Shown one piece after another: positions 35,500-43,934 of a stretch of DNA of 64,000 nucleotides (its first letter is position 1; each line of letters opens with the position of its first letter). The DNA is from Rhodococcus oryzae (lineage in GTDB: Bacteria > Actinomycetota > Actinomycetes > Mycobacteriales > Mycobacteriaceae). The notes beneath the pieces are model-generated. The model ran no database searches. It worked only from the letters and a program-made list of their open reading frames with translations, and was not told the origin of the DNA. The DNA lies in the NCBI RefSeq assembly GCF_005049235.1, contig NZ_SUMD01000017.1, positions 1 to 64,000 of the forward strand. Reading direction: 5' to 3'. The position numbers were made by a program, and so were the translations under genes.

Positions 35500-36492
35500 T
35501 CATTCACCCTTGAGCAGGGGTATCACCGGAGCGAATGCCTCCATCTGCGTGGGGAAGATCCCCACGTAGGACATGGAGGTCTGCGCCCGCACGCTGCGGA
35601 TCTGGTCCGCGATCTCCTCGTAGGAGCCGAATGCGAGATACGGGGAGTTCAGGATCTGCTCTACCGTGAGTTTGACGTCCACCTCGATGTTCGGCGGGTA
35701 CCCGTTGTCCAGGGCCGCAAGCGCCATCTCGGCCATCGCCTCCCGATCATCGGTCGGCATGATCGTGGTGATCGTCCAGTTCAGCTCGATGTCGTCGAAC
35801 CGGTCGCCCGCTGCCTCGCGGATGCGCTCGACACGCGCGGCGGTCGCCTCCATCGTGATGCCGGACAGCAGCATCTTGCCGTCCTTGTTGCTGGGCGGGG
35901 CGAGCGAGATGATGTCCGCGTACTTGGCGGCCAGCGCCAGCATCTTCGGGCCACCGCCGCCGACCACGATGGGTGGGCGCGGGCCCTGCCGGGGCCGCGG
36001 GCTGCCCTTGAGCCCGTTGATCTGGTAGTACTCGCCCTGGAAGTTGCACTCCTGACCGCGCAGCAGCGTGTCGAGGATCTCGAGGGACTCCGCGAGCTTG
36101 GCGATGCGCACGCCCGGGCTGTCGTACGTGATGCCGCCCTTGTCGAACTCTTCCTTCATCCAGCCCGCACCGATGCCGAGCTCGAGCCGTCCGCCGGAGA
36201 GCACGTCGATCGTCGCCGCATCCTTGGCCAGCACCGCCGGGTGCCGGAATCCGTTGGCCAGCACCGCGGTGCCGATCCGGATCTTGTCCGTCGCCACCGC
36301 GAGGGCGCCCAGCGCGGCGATCGGGCCGACCTGATTACCGAGGTGGTCGGGAATCATGAAGCTGTCGTAGCCGAGCTCCTCGGCCTTCTGTGCCAACTTG
36401 ATGAACCGGCGGGCACCGCCCTCTTCGGCGTTACCCTCTCCGCCGGCGGCAAACCGGAATTTACGCGGCGCGGGTGCGTCGGCGGAACTCAT
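35500..36492 (-). CDS. F420-dependent LLM-class oxidoreductase
   Basis: A 330-residue luciferase-like protein with the TIM-barrel signatures of F420-dependent LLM enzymes: FIKLAQKAEELGYDSFMIPDH near the N terminus, LGIGAGWMKEEFDKGGI and RPPIVVGGGGPKMLALA. Such enzymes use F420H2 for hydride transfer to varied substrates. The gene lies between the cutinase-like gene and fadD32 on the same strand. In M. tuberculosis those two are adjacent, so this is an insertion relative to that order. AGGAGA lies eight bases before the ATG. A mycolate-modifying role is a hypothesis from position only. Confidence 0.88.
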   Translation of the reverse strand: MSSADAPAPRKFRFAAGGEGNAEEGGARRFIKLAQKAEELGYDSFMIPDHLGNQVGPIAALGALAVATDKIRIGTAVLANGFRHPAVLAKDAATIDVLSGGRLELGIGAGWMKEEFDKGGITYDSPGVRIAKLAESLEILDTLLRGQECNFQGEYYQINGLKGSPRPRQGPRPPIVVGGGGPKMLALAAKYADIISLAPPSNKDGKMLLSGITMEATAARVERIREAAGDRFDDIELNWTITTIMPTDDREAMAEMALAALDNGYPPNIEVDVKLTVEQILNSPYLAFGSYEEIADQIRSVRAQTSMSYVGIFPTQMEAFAPVIPLLKGE

Positions 36493-36590
36493 CGATCATT
36501 TCTCCTGAAACCTGGGCACAACGGGGACCTGGACGGCGCGGTACGGCAACGTGGCCGGTGGGACACTCTATCGGCATCGCACCGTTCCCA

Positions 36591-37571
36591 CTATTCGTGA
36601 GCTGGGGTCGGCGCGGACCTCACCTTGTCGGCCGCCCAGTTTGTCATCCACTGTGTGGCCGTGGTGCCGTTTTGATCCACCACGAACGAGTTGTACATGG
36701 CATGCACCGGGTTGTTGACGTACTCGCCGATCCGGGCGAGGCTCGCGAGGAAATTCGCCGGCTTGAAGGCGTTCGGCGGGGCGTCGCAGATACCGTCCGA
36801 CGGCGCGCAGATGTCGACCACCCGATCGCCGAGCGACCCGAAACCACCCGGCCGGGCCCCGGTCATCGTCATTCCCGGCACCTTCAGGCCGCCGAGCGAC
36901 AGCTCCGCGCCCACACCGGGCACCGGCGTGCCGACGATCTGGGCCGTGCCGGGCTCGCGCCTGCCGTCCGCGATCAACCCGACGCCGAGCACCAGGTCCG
37001 CGGGCACCGGCCCGGTGCCCTCACCGATCGACGAGGCGAGGTCACCGGCGATGACCGCGCCCTGCGAGAAGCCCAACAACATGAAAGTCGTGAGCGGGCA
37101 GTTCGCGTGCATGGCCGACATCGCCTCGCTGGCCCGTGCGGTGCCCTCGCCGCGACTCTTGTTGTACGACATCTGACCGTCCGGCGGGAGAGCCACCGGG
37201 TTCGAGAACTGCGCCACGTACGGGACGGTGTACACCTCCGCGCGCTGGCCCTCGAACTGCGCCTGCAGCGGCCGGGTGATGTTGAGCATCAACGACGCCG
37301 GGTTCGCGCCCGGGTTGAACGGATCGTCGATCGCGCTCGACTCCCAGGTGCCCGGGATGGCGACCACCTGGACGTCCGGGCAGCTCGCCGGCTGGGCGCT
37401 CGGCCGCTCCGGCTCCGGGCCGGGGCCCGGCGGTGGCGCGGGCACCCGCCCGGCCAGCAGGTACCAGGCCACCAACGCGACGAGCGCGAGGAGCAGCACC
37501 ACGATGAGCACGATGAGCAGGCGCAGCACACCGCGCCCCGACTTGCGGCCCTTGCGTCCGGCAGCATTCAT
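36591..37571 (-). CDS. Membrane-anchored cutinase-like hydrolase (Rv3802c/Culp6 type)
   Basis: A 326-residue protein with an N-terminal membrane anchor (LLIVLIVVLLLALVALVAWY, about residues 18-37), a Pro-rich spacer, and a cutinase-fold domain. The nucleophile is Ser169 in LGFSQGAV; Asp and His of the triad are in the region from DGICDAP to NPVHAMYN. Paired cysteines typical of the family are present (SCPDVQ, NCPLT). The tuberculosis orthologue, in the same position beside fadD32, has phospholipase and thioesterase activity and affects mycolate levels. It follows the DUF732 gene by six bases, so the two are cotranscribed. Confidence 0.9.
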   Translation of the reverse strand: MNAAGRKGRKSGRGVLRLLIVLIVVLLLALVALVAWYLLAGRVPAPPPGPGPEPERPSAQPASCPDVQVVAIPGTWESSAIDDPFNPGANPASLMLNITRPLQAQFEGQRAEVYTVPYVAQFSNPVALPPDGQMSYNKSRGEGTARASEAMSAMHANCPLTTFMLLGFSQGAVIAGDLASSIGEGTGPVPADLVLGVGLIADGRREPGTAQIVGTPVPGVGAELSLGGLKVPGMTMTGARPGGFGSLGDRVVDICAPSDGICDAPPNAFKPANFLASLARIGEYVNNPVHAMYNSFVVDQNGTTATQWMTNWAADKVRSAPTPAHE

Positions 37572-37577
37572 CCGCGA

Positions 37578-38111
37578 CTACTTGCAGTAATGGTTGTTGG
37601 CGGCGTCGATGTACACCTGGGCGGCCGCGGCGGCCTGCTCCGGGGTCATCGTGGCACCGGTGATGCTGGCCTCCGCGCCCGCCATGCCGGTGACGTAGGC
37701 GGTGACCTCTTCGCTGTTCGCACCGCTGACCTTGGCGCCACAGATGTAGTTCGCGGTCACGATGGCGATGTCGCCGTTGTCGGCGACGGCGATGCCGCCC
37801 TTCTTGAGCGCGTCCAGGTAGGCCTTTCCGCGGTCGTCGAGCGCGGGGGCCTCTGTGGGGCCGGGGAACCCGCTCGGGACCGCCTGGGGCGTCTCCGGGG
37901 GTGCGGTCGCGGCGACGGCCGGGGTGGTGAACGGGGGCACCTCGATCGAGGTCTCGGGTGCGGGCGCGGATTTGGAATGGGTGGTCAGGGTGGGCGTGCT
38001 GCTGGCGGTCGAGTCGTCGCTGCCACACCCGGCGAGCAGCCCGCCGGTGACCGCAGCGAGCGCGCCGATCGTCAGCGCCCGGGCCAGGGAGTTACGAGTG
38101 GAAACAAGCAT
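37578..38111 (-). CDS. DUF732 lipoprotein
   Basis: A 177-residue exported lipoprotein. The signal ends in a lipobox, GGLLAGC, with lipidated Cys28 or so, followed by a Ser/Thr/Pro-rich spacer and a C-terminal DUF732 domain of about 75 residues (YLDALKKGGIAV to AANNHYC) with two cysteines likely to pair. The function of DUF732 is unknown; it is nearly confined to mycolate-bearing actinobacteria. The stop is six bases before the cutinase-like gene, so the two probably act together at the cell surface. The start is MLVSTRNS rather than a longer in-frame form. Confidence 0.85.
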   Translation of the reverse strand: MLVSTRNSLARALTIGALAAVTGGLLAGCGSDDSTASSTPTLTTHSKSAPAPETSIEVPPFTTPAVAATAPPETPQAVPSGFPGPTEAPALDDRGKAYLDALKKGGIAVADNGDIAIVTANYICGAKVSGANSEEVTAYVTGMAGAEASITGATMTPEQAAAAAQVYIDAANNHYCK

Positions 38112-38210
38112 GGTGTTCAGTCCTCGGATTCGTGATCTGCGGGTGCGACCCACCCGGCGGACGAGGTGCCAACGGCCACGCGGGTGTCGATGAACAGGCT
38201 ACCGACGCGA

Positions 38211-38248
38211 ACGGGCCGGTCGCCGGGTTCACCCGGCCACCGGCCCGT
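38211..38248 (-). terminator. Nested hairpin after the LGFP mycolyltransferase
   Basis: ACGGGCCGGT (38211-38220) pairs with ACCGGCCCGT (38239-38248), and CCGGG pairs with CCCGG inside. It lies 12 bases beyond the stop of the minus-strand gene at 38261. Confidence 0.75.
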
Positions 38249-38260
38249 GCGCGAAGGGGG

Positions 38261-40402
38261 CTAACGGTTGTGGATCTCGGCGTTTCCGTTGCGGACCGTG
38301 ATGTTTCCGCCCTGGAAGTCCTGTTGGATCCCACCCGCGATGTCGCGCTGGTCACCAACCGGGAAGCCCAGCCTGCCGTTCTCGTAGTTCTGGCTCTTCC
38401 ACGCATCGAAGATCGGGCCGTTGCGCACCGACCAGGCCCCGCTGAGGGGACTCCAGTAGATGTTGCCGTTCTCGAACTCGTTGAAGCGGCCGCCGTCCTT
38501 GACCGGGACCTCGCTGGTCCTCGGGAAGCCGAGCCAGCCGCCCTCCCAGCCCAGTTCGCCGTACTTCTTCATGATCAGGCCCTGAACGGCGTGGGTCCCG
38601 TTCGGCGGGCTGTGGTACATCGCGCCGATCTCGAAGCCCTGGATCGCGCCGTCCTTGCCCGGTGCCTTCACCTCGTCGAGGATCGGGTAGCCCAGCGGTC
38701 CATGCTCCCAGCCCTGACGGGACCACTCGTCCCGGATCGCGCCGCGGACCGCGTGCGCGCCGGTCTGCGGGGTCCAGTAGATGGAGCCGTGCTGGAAGTG
38801 GTTGAAGCGTCCGCGACCGTCCGGGGTGCCGTTCTCGTCCGTGGAGGGCAGTCCGAGCGGCCCCGCGGGACCGCCGTTGGCCTGGTACGAGCCGCCGATC
38901 ATGCCGGTCAGCACGTGCGCGCCGGTAGCGCCCGACCAGAAGATCCGGCCGTTGCGGAAGTCCTGCGCCTTGCCACCCGCGACGTCGTACTCGCCGGTGA
39001 CGCAGCCGCTGAGCCACGGGTTCGCGTTCGCGACCGCGCCGATGTCACCGCTGGTGCCACAGTTCGGGGCGCTGGCGTCGACACCGAGGGCATTGGCCAC
39101 CTGCGGCCAGGCCTGGTGCATCTCGAACTGCCAGTACGGCCAGGAGTGCGTGCCGGACGGGCGGTAGTTGATCTGCGCGGGAATGCCGAGCTTGTTCAGC
39201 TTGGTGGCAAAGCTCTGCGAGCTGAGCCGGGACAGGATCTCGAGACCCATGCCCGCATAGTTGGTGGAGACGCCGGGGATCCCGGACGGCTGGTCGTAGG
39301 GACCGGTCATGCCGCTGCCGCTGGAAACGTACAGGCTGACGCCCCTGAGCTTCTCGGCGTTCGTGTACGGGTCGTGCGCCGCCCACGCGGGGGCGCCCGG
39401 CGGGCCCCACATCTTCGAGACGTTGTAGCCGCCCGCGTCGGTCATCGCGTACTGCAGCGCCTGCGGCATGCCGAGCGAGGTGGTGCTCAGGTAGCCGGAG
39501 AACGACCCGGCGAACTTGAAGAAGCCGGGGTTGCGCTCGGTGAGGAACATCGCCGAGGTGCCGCCCATGGACAGGCCGATGATGCCGCGCGTCGTGGTGG
39601 TCCGCAGCCCGTTCTCGAGGACCGGCGGGAGCTCCTTCATCAGGAAGGTCTCCAGCTTGTAGAACTTGCCGTTGTCCGGCGCGAGCCAGTCGGCGTAGAA
39701 GCTCGACTCGCCGCCGACCGGCATGATCACGTTGACGTTCTTGTCGGCGTAGAAGTTCGCGGCATCGGTCTCGATCGTCCAGCCGCTCTCGTCGTCGCGC
39801 GCGCGCAGACCGTCGAGCATGTACAGCGCGGGGAATGACGCGTCGGGCCGCGAGTTCCAGTCCCTGGCCAGCAGGACCTGCACCTGGAACGGTGCGCCCA
39901 TCGCGGCGGAGTCCACCCACAGGGCCACGCGCCGGTCGGTGATCCACTCGACCTTGGAGACGCCGGGGATCGACAGCACCGGCGCGGCTGCGCGGGCGAC
40001 GGACGGCGCGGCCTGCGGCGCCCGGGGGGCGGCGGCGGGCGCGGCCTCGGGCGTTGTGGTCGGCGCGACCGTCGTGGTCTGCTCCACCGTGGTCCGCGCG
40101 GGAGCCTCGGTGGTGGTGGCGACGGCCTCGCTGGTGGTGGCGACCGGCTCGAGAGTCTCGGCCGCAGGCACCTTCGCCGTAGTGGTCGCCTTCGGCGCCG
40201 TCGTCGTGGTGGTCGTGGTGGTGGTGGTCGTGGTCTCGGAGGCCTCGGGCGCCGCGAATGCGGTCGCGGTCGCGGTGGTCAGGCCCGCCGCGGTCGGCAG
40301 CACGAGTGCGGCCGCGAGCAGTCGCAAGACCCTGCCGCGCGCGCCCGGTGCGGACGCCTTCCCCCCGGGACGCGTTCCCGGATTCCTCAGTGCTGTTCGC
40401 AT
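38261..40402 (-). CDS. Mycolyltransferase (antigen 85 type) with C-terminal LGFP repeats
   Basis: A 713-residue secreted protein. A Sec signal (LRLLAAALVLPTAAGL, cleavage near AFA at about residue 50) is followed by a Thr/Ala/Pro-rich linker with twelve consecutive Thr (57-68), then an esterase domain of about 280 residues. The nucleophile is Ser278 in GLSMGG, and the His is in GTHSWPYW. Five LGFP-type repeats end the protein (for example GPLGLPSTDEN, GPLGYPILDEV, GWLGFPRTSEV, GRLGFPVGDQR). It transfers mycolate from trehalose monomycolate to arabinan or trehalose, and the repeats probably hold it on the wall, as in corynebacterial PS1. AAGGAG lies 12 bases upstream of the ATG. Confidence 0.92.
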   Translation of the reverse strand: MRTALRNPGTRPGGKASAPGARGRVLRLLAAALVLPTAAGLTTATATAFAAPEASETTTTTTTTTTTTAPKATTTAKVPAAETLEPVATTSEAVATTTEAPARTTVEQTTTVAPTTTPEAAPAAAPRAPQAAPSVARAAAPVLSIPGVSKVEWITDRRVALWVDSAAMGAPFQVQVLLARDWNSRPDASFPALYMLDGLRARDDESGWTIETDAANFYADKNVNVIMPVGGESSFYADWLAPDNGKFYKLETFLMKELPPVLENGLRTTTTRGIIGLSMGGTSAMFLTERNPGFFKFAGSFSGYLSTTSLGMPQALQYAMTDAGGYNVSKMWGPPGAPAWAAHDPYTNAEKLRGVSLYVSSGSGMTGPYDQPSGIPGVSTNYAGMGLEILSRLSSQSFATKLNKLGIPAQINYRPSGTHSWPYWQFEMHQAWPQVANALGVDASAPNCGTSGDIGAVANANPWLSGCVTGEYDVAGGKAQDFRNGRIFWSGATGAHVLTGMIGGSYQANGGPAGPLGLPSTDENGTPDGRGRFNHFQHGSIYWTPQTGAHAVRGAIRDEWSRQGWEHGPLGYPILDEVKAPGKDGAIQGFEIGAMYHSPPNGTHAVQGLIMKKYGELGWEGGWLGFPRTSEVPVKDGGRFNEFENGNIYWSPLSGAWSVRNGPIFDAWKSQNYENGRLGFPVGDQRDIAGGIQQDFQGGNITVRNGNAEIHNR
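40199..40234 (-). repeat. Poly-threonine codon tract in the LGFP mycolyltransferase
   Basis: Twelve Thr codons (ACC/ACG mix) in a row encode residues 57-68 in the linker after the signal peptide. Mixed codons reduce, but do not remove, the chance of replication slippage. The linker is a likely O-mannosylation site. Confidence 0.8.
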
Positions 40403-40719
40403 CTGACCGTGACACTCCTTCTGCTGTTTGGCCCCAGTGCTGTGACCTCGGCCCGGAAGATCCGGACCTCGACCGTCCCCCCGGCCCGCATAGATGTCGT
40501 TCGATCGAGCGACACCTACACTCGTGCTCTTTTTACACGCAGGGGGCCGTCGCCAGGGGGTGACGCGCTGTGACGGGTGGTGCAATTGTTACTTCTACGG
40601 GGTAAGAACCCCATGGTCGCGGCGCTGGTCCGGTCCGGATACGGCGATGCCGCCCCACGCTGCCTGAATCGGCACGAGGGGCGGCATCATCGGTTTACGC
40701 CGCGACCTGAGCCGGTCGA
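40403..40719. other. Intergenic region between the two mycolyltransferase genes
   Basis: 317 bases with no convincing gene. The left part (40403-40580) must hold the promoter and leader of the LGFP mycolyltransferase; the AAGGAG ribosome-binding site is visible, but I cannot assign -10/-35 elements with confidence. The right part contains the terminator of the antigen 85 gene at 40646-40688. GTGAC occurs twice about ten bases apart near 40558-40575. Confidence 0.6.
40646..40688 (-). terminator. Hairpin after the antigen 85-type gene
   Basis: GATGCCGCCCC (40646-40656) pairs with GGGGCGGCATC (40678-40688) around a 21-base loop, 31 bases beyond the minus-strand stop at 40720. Confidence 0.65.
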
Positions 40720-41715
40720 TCAGGCGTTGAGCGCCGACAGGATCTGCGGGCGCGCATTCCAGAGCTCGGACTCCCAGTACTTCCACGCGTGGGTGCCCCG
40801 GGCCGGGAAGCTGTAGGTGGCCGGGATACCGAGCGTGCCCAGGCGGACCTGGAACGCGCGGGTGTTGGCGAGGGAGAGCGCCTCGAGCGCCATGCCGTTC
40901 GCGGTGTTGAAGTAGTCGATCGGCGCGCGCGGGTTGTCATGCGCACCGGGCAGGCCGCTGGCGGCCGAGACGTACATCGACAGGCCCTTGAGCTGCGGGG
41001 CGAACACGAACGGGTCGTTGCGCAGCCACTGCTTGTTCCACGGCGGGCCCCACATCGCGTCCACGTTGTAGCGGCCGGCATCGAGCATCGCGACGCGGAT
41101 CGCCTCACGCATGCCCGGCGCGGAGATGTTCAGGTAGCCCGACAGCGAGCCGGCGAACTTGAACTGGTCGCGGTGGTGTGCGGCCAGGGTCAGTGCGGCA
41201 GAGCCACCCATCGACAGGCCGAGCACGCCGTTGTTGCTGCGCGAGACGCCACGGGTCTCGAGGTAGGCCGGCAGGTCCTGAGTGAGGAAGGTCTCCCACT
41301 TGTAGGTGCCCTTTTGGCCGTTGAAGTTCGAGGGTGACATCCAGTCGGTGTAGAAGCTGGACTCGCCGCCGACGGGCATCACCAGGGTGACGTTGTCGTT
41401 GCGGAACTGGTCGAGCGCGTTCGTCTCGAAGGTCCATGCGTTGCGGTCGTTGCGCGCACGCAACCCGTCGAGCAGGTACAGCGCGGCGTTGCCACCATGG
41501 GCCGCCCACTGGATCTGAACCTTGATGGGGCCCATCGCGGAGGGCACGAAGACCTCTTCGAATCCGCCTGCGGGCGCGCGGTGCGCGACCGGGGCGGCAC
41601 CTGCGACGGCGGTGCCGGCAATACCTGCAGCCATCGGCAGGACGAGCGCGGCTGCTGTGAGGCCGAGGGCGCGCTGCTTGAGGCGCTCAGAAAACCTCGG
41701 TCTGCCAATACGCAT
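40720..41715 (-). CDS. fbp: Antigen 85-type mycolyltransferase
   Basis: A 331-residue secreted esterase. The signal peptide (ALGLTAAALVLPMAAGIAG, cleavage near AGAAP) is followed by the antigen 85 fold: SSFYTDWMSPSN (fibronectin and acyl-site region), Ser168 in GLSMGGSAAL, and His in GTHAWKYW. It makes trehalose dimycolate and attaches mycolates to arabinan. Length and domain content match FbpA/B/C, without the LGFP tail of its neighbour. The start at MRIGRPRF is preferred to a longer form. A long leader with a pair of TCACAC(T/A)GCG repeats lies upstream. Confidence 0.94.
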   Translation of the reverse strand: MRIGRPRFSERLKQRALGLTAAALVLPMAAGIAGTAVAGAAPVAHRAPAGGFEEVFVPSAMGPIKVQIQWAAHGGNAALYLLDGLRARNDRNAWTFETNALDQFRNDNVTLVMPVGGESSFYTDWMSPSNFNGQKGTYKWETFLTQDLPAYLETRGVSRSNNGVLGLSMGGSAALTLAAHHRDQFKFAGSLSGYLNISAPGMREAIRVAMLDAGRYNVDAMWGPPWNKQWLRNDPFVFAPQLKGLSMYVSAASGLPGAHDNPRAPIDYFNTANGMALEALSLANTRAFQVRLGTLGIPATYSFPARGTHAWKYWESELWNARPQILSALNA

Positions 41716-41828
41716 GAATACTGCTCTCTTTCTTCTCTGCGGTGCCCGCCGAAGCGGCCCGACGATCCGGCGGAAGCCATGCTCTATCGCCCCCACACAT
41801 GTGGAAGCGACAGTGGAACTGATCAAGA

Positions 41829-41864
41829 TCACACTGCGCTCGGTGGAGCGTATGTCACACAGCG
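41829..41864. promoter_or_regulatory. Direct repeats upstream of the antigen 85 gene
   Basis: TCACACTGCG (41829-41838) and TCACACAGCG (41855-41864) match at nine of ten bases, 26 bases apart, 114 to 150 bases before the fbp start. The second, read as GTCACACAGCG, resembles the GTCACAGCG-type core reported for MtrA sites at M. tuberculosis fbpB; that link is tentative. Confidence 0.4.
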
Positions 41865-41878
41865 AGCACTGACAAACG

Positions 41879-41906
41879 GTGCCTCGGCTTGTGTTCCCCG
41901 AGGCAC
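41879..41906 (-). terminator. Hairpin between aftB and fbp
   Basis: GTGCCTCGG (41879-41887) pairs with CCGAGGCAC (41898-41906), ten-base loop. It is about 93 bases beyond the aftB stop and may end the glf-aftB transcript. Confidence 0.55.
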
Positions 41907-41998
41907 ACACGACATCTATATCGACCCGTTGGTAGCCATCGTTACACGTCTGAGACAAGTTCGCACGACGAAGTAAGCGACGCCTACTCGACACCCGC

Positions 41999-43924
41999 TC
42001 ATCTGGGTTCCACCGGCGGAGGCACCAGATTGCACCTCTGGAGCTCGTAGGCCGGAACCCGGTCGAAACGGTACTTGGCGTAGTCGAAGGCGCGCTTGAA
42101 ATTGCGGATGAAAAGCTGGCGGGTGAGCTCCCCCCGGCTCGACGCCAGCACCTCCTGGGTCTCGGGGCAGGTGAGCGCGACCTTGGCGTCGGCCACCCAC
42201 TCCTCGTCCATGTACCAGGGCAGCCAGGGGTGGATGTCGACCATGCCGGTGTCGGCCACCACCCAGTCCGGGTAGAGGGCCTTGTCGTGGCCGATCCGGC
42301 CGTCGTCGAGCCGCTTGGTGTGCGCGGCCAACGGATAGGCCAGGCCCATCTGGTCGATCACCTTCACGTCGAGTCCGACGTTCATGCTCGTCATGCCCAG
42401 GTTGAGGAAGTAGACCGTGTGCCCGGCGCCGCCCTCGGGGATCGGCTCCGGCGGCGGCACCACGTCCCAGTAGGTGAAGGCCGCGGCAGGCAACAGCAGG
42501 CCGCCGTCCGGGGTGTTGGCGATCGCCTCGACCATCGGGCGCATCCGCGGGTAGTCCAGGTAGTCCTCGGCCAGGATCGGATGCTGGTGACCGGTGTTGA
42601 GGGCGTAGAAGTTCCGCTCGTCGACGATGCCGGACTTGCCGACAACGGTGCCGTTCGGCATGCCGGACGAGTTCGTCACCGAGATCGCCCAGATCACGGT
42701 GATCAGCCAGGCGCCCGCACCGACCGCGAACAGCGCGGTGGACCGTGTCGTGCCCCAGTCCTCGCGGGCCGGGATACGGATCGGCAGCACTGCGATGGGG
42801 AGCATGAAGCAGAACAGCACGGGCAGCAGCACCCGGCCGTGCATGAAGTCGCCGCCGACCCGCAGCGAGTAGATCATCAGCAGCAGGCCGGTGACCAGGA
42901 TGACCGCGACCACCGCGCCGGGGGTGCGCAGCCGCGACTGCCATCGCACGACGGCTGAGCCGCCCGGCTTCACTGCGGCGGAGCCGCCTGCGGTGTCGGC
43001 GGCGGCACCCGCGCCGGACCAGGGCCGGGACACCAAGACCGCGACGGCCAGCACGAGCAGCGGCAACCACAGCCAGTACGGCCCCACCAGGTTCCACAGA
43101 TAGGTGAAGCCCTGACCCCACTTGGCGCCGCCTGCGTCCTTGGCGACCGCCGTGTTGGGATAGGGCAGCCCGTAGTAGCCCATCCGCCAGATCTGGTAGC
43201 CGACCGGGACCGCACCCGCGACCGCGACGATCGACGCGCGCAGCTTCCAGGTGCCGGGCGCCAGGAAGATCATCAGCAGGGCGAGGCCGGCGAGGATGAC
43301 CATCTCGGGCCGGACCAGCGGTCCGAGGCCCGCGATGAAGGCGAGGATCAGCACCGAGGCCGTGGTCGGCGGGCGCTGAGTCCAGCGCACCAGCAGCAGC
43401 CACAGCAGGGCGATCCAGAAGATGACCAGGCAGGACTCCAGCCCGGAGGTGGCATAGTCGCGGGCGGGCGGCACCGCGATATAGGCCAGCGCGCCCGCAG
43501 GCAGCAGCAAGGTGGCGGGAGCGGAGCGCCCGGCGCCCCGGCCCAGCCCACGCCAGAGGGCGCCGGTCCCGAGCATGCCCAGCACGATCGCGCCACCGGA
43601 GAGCACCAGTGCGATGCCGAGCACCACGTACTCGAGGCGGGCCTGCGTGAGCCAGCTGAACGCGTACACCAGGTAGGTCCAGATGGTGCTGGTGTTGGCC
43701 TCGACCCGCTCCCCCGCGTTGAACACCGGACCGTTGCCTGCGAGCAGGTTGCGGACCGTGCGCAGCACGATGAGCCCGTCGTCGGCGATCCAGCGGCGCT
43801 CCCAGCCACCCCAGACGAAGAGGGCGGCGGTCAGCGCGATCCCACCGAGGAACACCGAGCGGGGCAGCCATGCGGGCAACCGCATCGCGGAGCCGGCCTG
43901 CTCGGTGGCCTCGGTGTTCTCCAC
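41999..43924 (-). CDS. aftB: Terminal beta-(1->2)-arabinofuranosyltransferase AftB
   Basis: About 641 residues (Rv3805c has 627), GT89 family, GT-C fold. It adds the terminal beta-1,2 arabinofuranose caps that receive mycolates. The acidic pair is in RRWIADDGLIVLRTV, followed by GERVEANTSTIWTYL, both strongly conserved. Ten or so membrane helices precede a soluble C-terminal domain from about residue 450. The GTG at 43924 lies ten bases after the ubiA stop and favours coupling; an ATG at 43885 giving 628 residues is a good alternative and closer to the tuberculosis length. It is the last gene of the galactan/arabinan operon. Confidence 0.93.
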   Translation of the reverse strand: MENTEATEQAGSAMRLPAWLPRSVFLGGIALTAALFVWGGWERRWIADDGLIVLRTVRNLLAGNGPVFNAGERVEANTSTIWTYLVYAFSWLTQARLEYVVLGIALVLSGGAIVLGMLGTGALWRGLGRGAGRSAPATLLLPAGALAYIAVPPARDYATSGLESCLVIFWIALLWLLLVRWTQRPPTTASVLILAFIAGLGPLVRPEMVILAGLALLMIFLAPGTWKLRASIVAVAGAVPVGYQIWRMGYYGLPYPNTAVAKDAGGAKWGQGFTYLWNLVGPYWLWLPLLVLAVAVLVSRPWSGAGAAADTAGGSAAVKPGGSAVVRWQSRLRTPGAVVAVILVTGLLLMIYSLRVGGDFMHGRVLLPVLFCFMLPIAVLPIRIPAREDWGTTRSTALFAVGAGAWLITVIWAISVTNSSGMPNGTVVGKSGIVDERNFYALNTGHQHPILAEDYLDYPRMRPMVEAIANTPDGGLLLPAAAFTYWDVVPPPEPIPEGGAGHTVYFLNLGMTSMNVGLDVKVIDQMGLAYPLAAHTKRLDDGRIGHDKALYPDWVVADTGMVDIHPWLPWYMDEEWVADAKVALTCPETQEVLASSRGELTRQLFIRNFKRAFDYAKYRFDRVPAYELQRCNLVPPPVEPR

Positions 43925-43934
43925 GTGGGGCCGG

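Noticed and set aside
35319-35507. A 62-codon minus-strand frame bridging the LLM gene and fadD32 with overlapping start and stop
   Set aside because: The overlaps look like coupling, but many third positions are A or T, unlike neighbouring genes, and the region holds the GTGACTAG element. It is better read as a promoter region.
40199-40234. The GGT-rich repeat as a possible CRISPR or satellite array
   Set aside because: It is an in-frame Thr codon run in the linker of a secreted enzyme, with no spacers or repeat units outside the gene.
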